Assembly: GCA_024278955.1 (NCBI GenBank)
Contig: JAJRSE010000017.1
Location: forward strand, 103,357-167,356
Length of the DNA: 64,000 nucleotides
Direction of reading: 5' to 3'
From: Planctomycetota bacterium
GTDB taxonomy: Bacteria > Planctomycetota > Planctomycetia > Pirellulales > Lacipirellulaceae
Made by a program: the position numbers and the translations under genes. The number at the start of each line of letters is the position of its first letter. The first letter of the stretch is position 1. This document shows, piece after piece, positions 62,578 through 64,000 of this stretch. A model generated the notes under the pieces. That model worked only from the letters and a program-made list of their open reading frames with translations, was not told the DNA's origin and did not search any database.

Positions 62578-63471
62578 CTAAAATAGTAGTCCAAAGCTGC
62601 CGGAAGTACCGTAAAGACCAATGTCTTCGGTGTCTCCATCTTGCACGCCACTCCAATTTTGAGCTTCCAAGGCGGTCCGGAAGACCATCGTGCCTAAGCG
62701 GCTCGCACGGCTCCATTCAAGGCCGAACTGCACCTCGGAAATTTTGAAAGTTCCAGGTACATCAGCACCGCCGTTATTACTGCCATCTCCGAATTGCCAT
62801 GAATGACGCAGGTTGACAAACGAAGTGCCGTTGAGGAACTTCCGGCCACGAAGCTGCAAACCGACCAAAGGTCCTAAGGTCGTATCGTAGTTTAATCCTT
62901 GGCGTTCATCGAAAGCAGCGTAGCGGATACCGCCGGTGAACTCGCCTTTCAAGCCGCCACCCAAGGTGAAACGACGCCCGATCTCGGTGTCAATTGTTTC
63001 CATTTCGAAACGATTGCCGCCACCTTCTAGCGTGGAACCAAAATTGAAATAACGGACTCGAAAGATCTGCCCTTGTTGGTTCACTTTGCTATAGGTCAAG
63101 CGAAGCCCACCATTGAAGTCATTCTGCGTATCGCCAATCTCATTTTCCGAATTGTTGACGGCAAACAGCAGGAACTCGGTATCGAACTGCGAGATCGGGC
63201 AGCAGGGACGCAGCCAACTGGAGCTTCGGTTGCAACTAGAACTTCTACTCGAACCGCAGCAGTCTCCGCTACTATCGCAGCCGCTGTCACATCCGTTGTA
63301 GGCAGCCAAGTTGACCGCATTGCCGGCTGACTCAAGAGAGTTGAGCCTCGTTTCCAAATCGCGAATACGTTGTTCCGCACTCGAATAGTCAACATCGGCT
63401 GCACTAGCCAATGGGGCGCACAGCACAATTACGCCGTAAACTGCTGCTTGAACATAAAGTCGAATTTTCAT
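62578..63471 (-). CDS. Outer-membrane beta-barrel-like protein with Cys-rich segment
   Basis: 297 residues from the ATG at 63469-63471, preceded by GGAGG. Signal peptide about 1-24 (LCAPLASAA). Residues 28-45 form a coiled coil (QRIRDLETRLNSLES), then a Cys/Ser-rich segment (GCDSGCDSSGDCCGSS). From about 95 to the end, alternating hydrophobic residues end with a Phe (GSFGLLF), the pattern of an outer-membrane beta-barrel. This fits planctomycete porin-like proteins. The Cys motif is shared with the lipoprotein at 56746. Confidence 0.75.
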   Translation of the reverse strand: MKIRLYVQAAVYGVIVLCAPLASAADVDYSSAEQRIRDLETRLNSLESAGNAVNLAAYNGCDSGCDSSGDCCGSSRSSSCNRSSSWLRPCCPISQFDTEFLLFAVNNSENEIGDTQNDFNGGLRLTYSKVNQQGQIFRVRYFNFGSTLEGGGNRFEMETIDTEIGRRFTLGGGLKGEFTGGIRYAAFDERQGLNYDTTLGPLVGLQLRGRKFLNGTSFVNLRHSWQFGDGSNNGGADVPGTFKISEVQFGLEWSRASRLGTMVFRTALEAQNWSGVQDGDTEDIGLYGTSGSFGLLF

Positions 63472-64000
63472 GAGGTTGGGCCTCCTTGTTGCCCGAGTAA
63501 CACTGGTTTCCGTTTCAACGATTGAACTAAGAACTGAGATTCGCAAAGAACATAAGCTACTTGCAAAACAGCCCGAAGCACCAAACGCCGTCCGCCAGCG
63601 GAAATGTGCGACTCCCATCCATGGAATCAGCACGAAAAAGGGGGGGGACAAATATCTAGGGGAGGGGGGAGCAATGGCAGCACCATCCCTCCAAATAACA
63701 CAAAGCCTAATGATAGTTTCGCCCAAAGATTGGCGCTAACTCGACTCCAGCTGCAACCGGCGGAAGATCTTACCTAACCGAAAGAACAGGCCGGATGCTA
63801 GCACACTTACTTGAACGATTGTCGGTGTGCGCAGCACTAGAGCATTTCCTTAAAAAATATGGCTCTTCGCCAAAATCTGTGGGTAGAAAGTGACATCAAT
63901 TTGACAATTGGACCTCAGCTCAGGCTCGACAGAGGGGGTCCGCCCCTCGCACCTCTGCCCTCACATCAACCCTCAACGGCGGGGCGAAGGGCTGATGTGA
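63472..64000. other. Intergenic region to the window edge
   Basis: 529 nt upstream of the outer-membrane gene. TAGAGCATTTCCTTAAAAAA (about 63838) matches a word near 4510. G-rich runs (about 63640-63675) and a GGCGAAGGGCTGATGTGA-type tail follow. No gene is seen. Confidence 0.45.

Overview
The window looks like a chromosomal segment of a planctomycete, probably of the Pirellulales type. The evidence is a DUF1570 protein, secreted proteins with dockerin-like calcium repeats and PEP-CTERM tails, TadE/TadG-type pilin-like proteins, a large ABC-2 permease with a soluble tail, a protein-kinase-fold protein, Cys-rich lipoproteins, and many dispersed palindromic and heptameric repeats between genes. 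This placement rests on recognising protein families by eye; no database search was run.

Layout. 1-9.2 kb: 5' end of glutamate synthase gltB, a LysR regulator, a secreted cyclophilin, rsmD with an in-frame palindromic insert, an ABC-F ATPase, lnt and a lipoprotein. 9.4-12 kb: a HAMP-like membrane protein and three Tad-type secreted proteins. 12.3-22.3 kb: housekeeping and metabolic genes (ClpP-like protease, UbiD-family decarboxylase, beta-CASP nuclease, LOG protein, SDR, TlpA-like thioredoxin) and two tandem Gfo/Idh/MocA oxidoreductases.

23.4-31.2 kb is the accessory core: a complete type II-C CRISPR-Cas locus. It has an array of 26 full repeats plus one shortened repeat, with 26 spacers read rightward. 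The operon cas9-cas1-cas2 reads leftward toward the array. Behind cas9 lie a two-repeat array remnant, two small genes (one HicB-like) and a tracrRNA gene. The tracrRNA can be read base by base: its anti-repeat pairs with the repeat as 6 bp, an internal loop and 22 bp. It is followed by a nexus hairpin and a terminator, and a -35/-10 pair places transcription start on the first anti-repeat base. A 34-nt direct repeat brackets the whole locus.

31.3-47 kb: a PEP-CTERM protein whose 3' end overlaps tRNA-Lys, a DUF1570 protein, zinc-ribbon and DUF2007-like membrane proteins, a GntR-regulated ABC exporter operon with a visible promoter and operator, a divergent NRAMP-like transporter, an epimerase and a DapA-like protein, and a REP-associated tyrosine transposase surrounded by three REP-like palindromes. 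47-64 kb: a protein-kinase-fold protein lacking catalytic residues, a 1328-residue repetitive secreted protein, a small fatty-acid-type cluster (two hot-dog dehydratases, an extended ACP, a ketosynthase), a Cys-rich lipoprotein, an MsbA-like exporter, a radical SAM protein behind a 12-copy heptamer repeat, UDP-glucose dehydrogenase and an outer-membrane-like protein.
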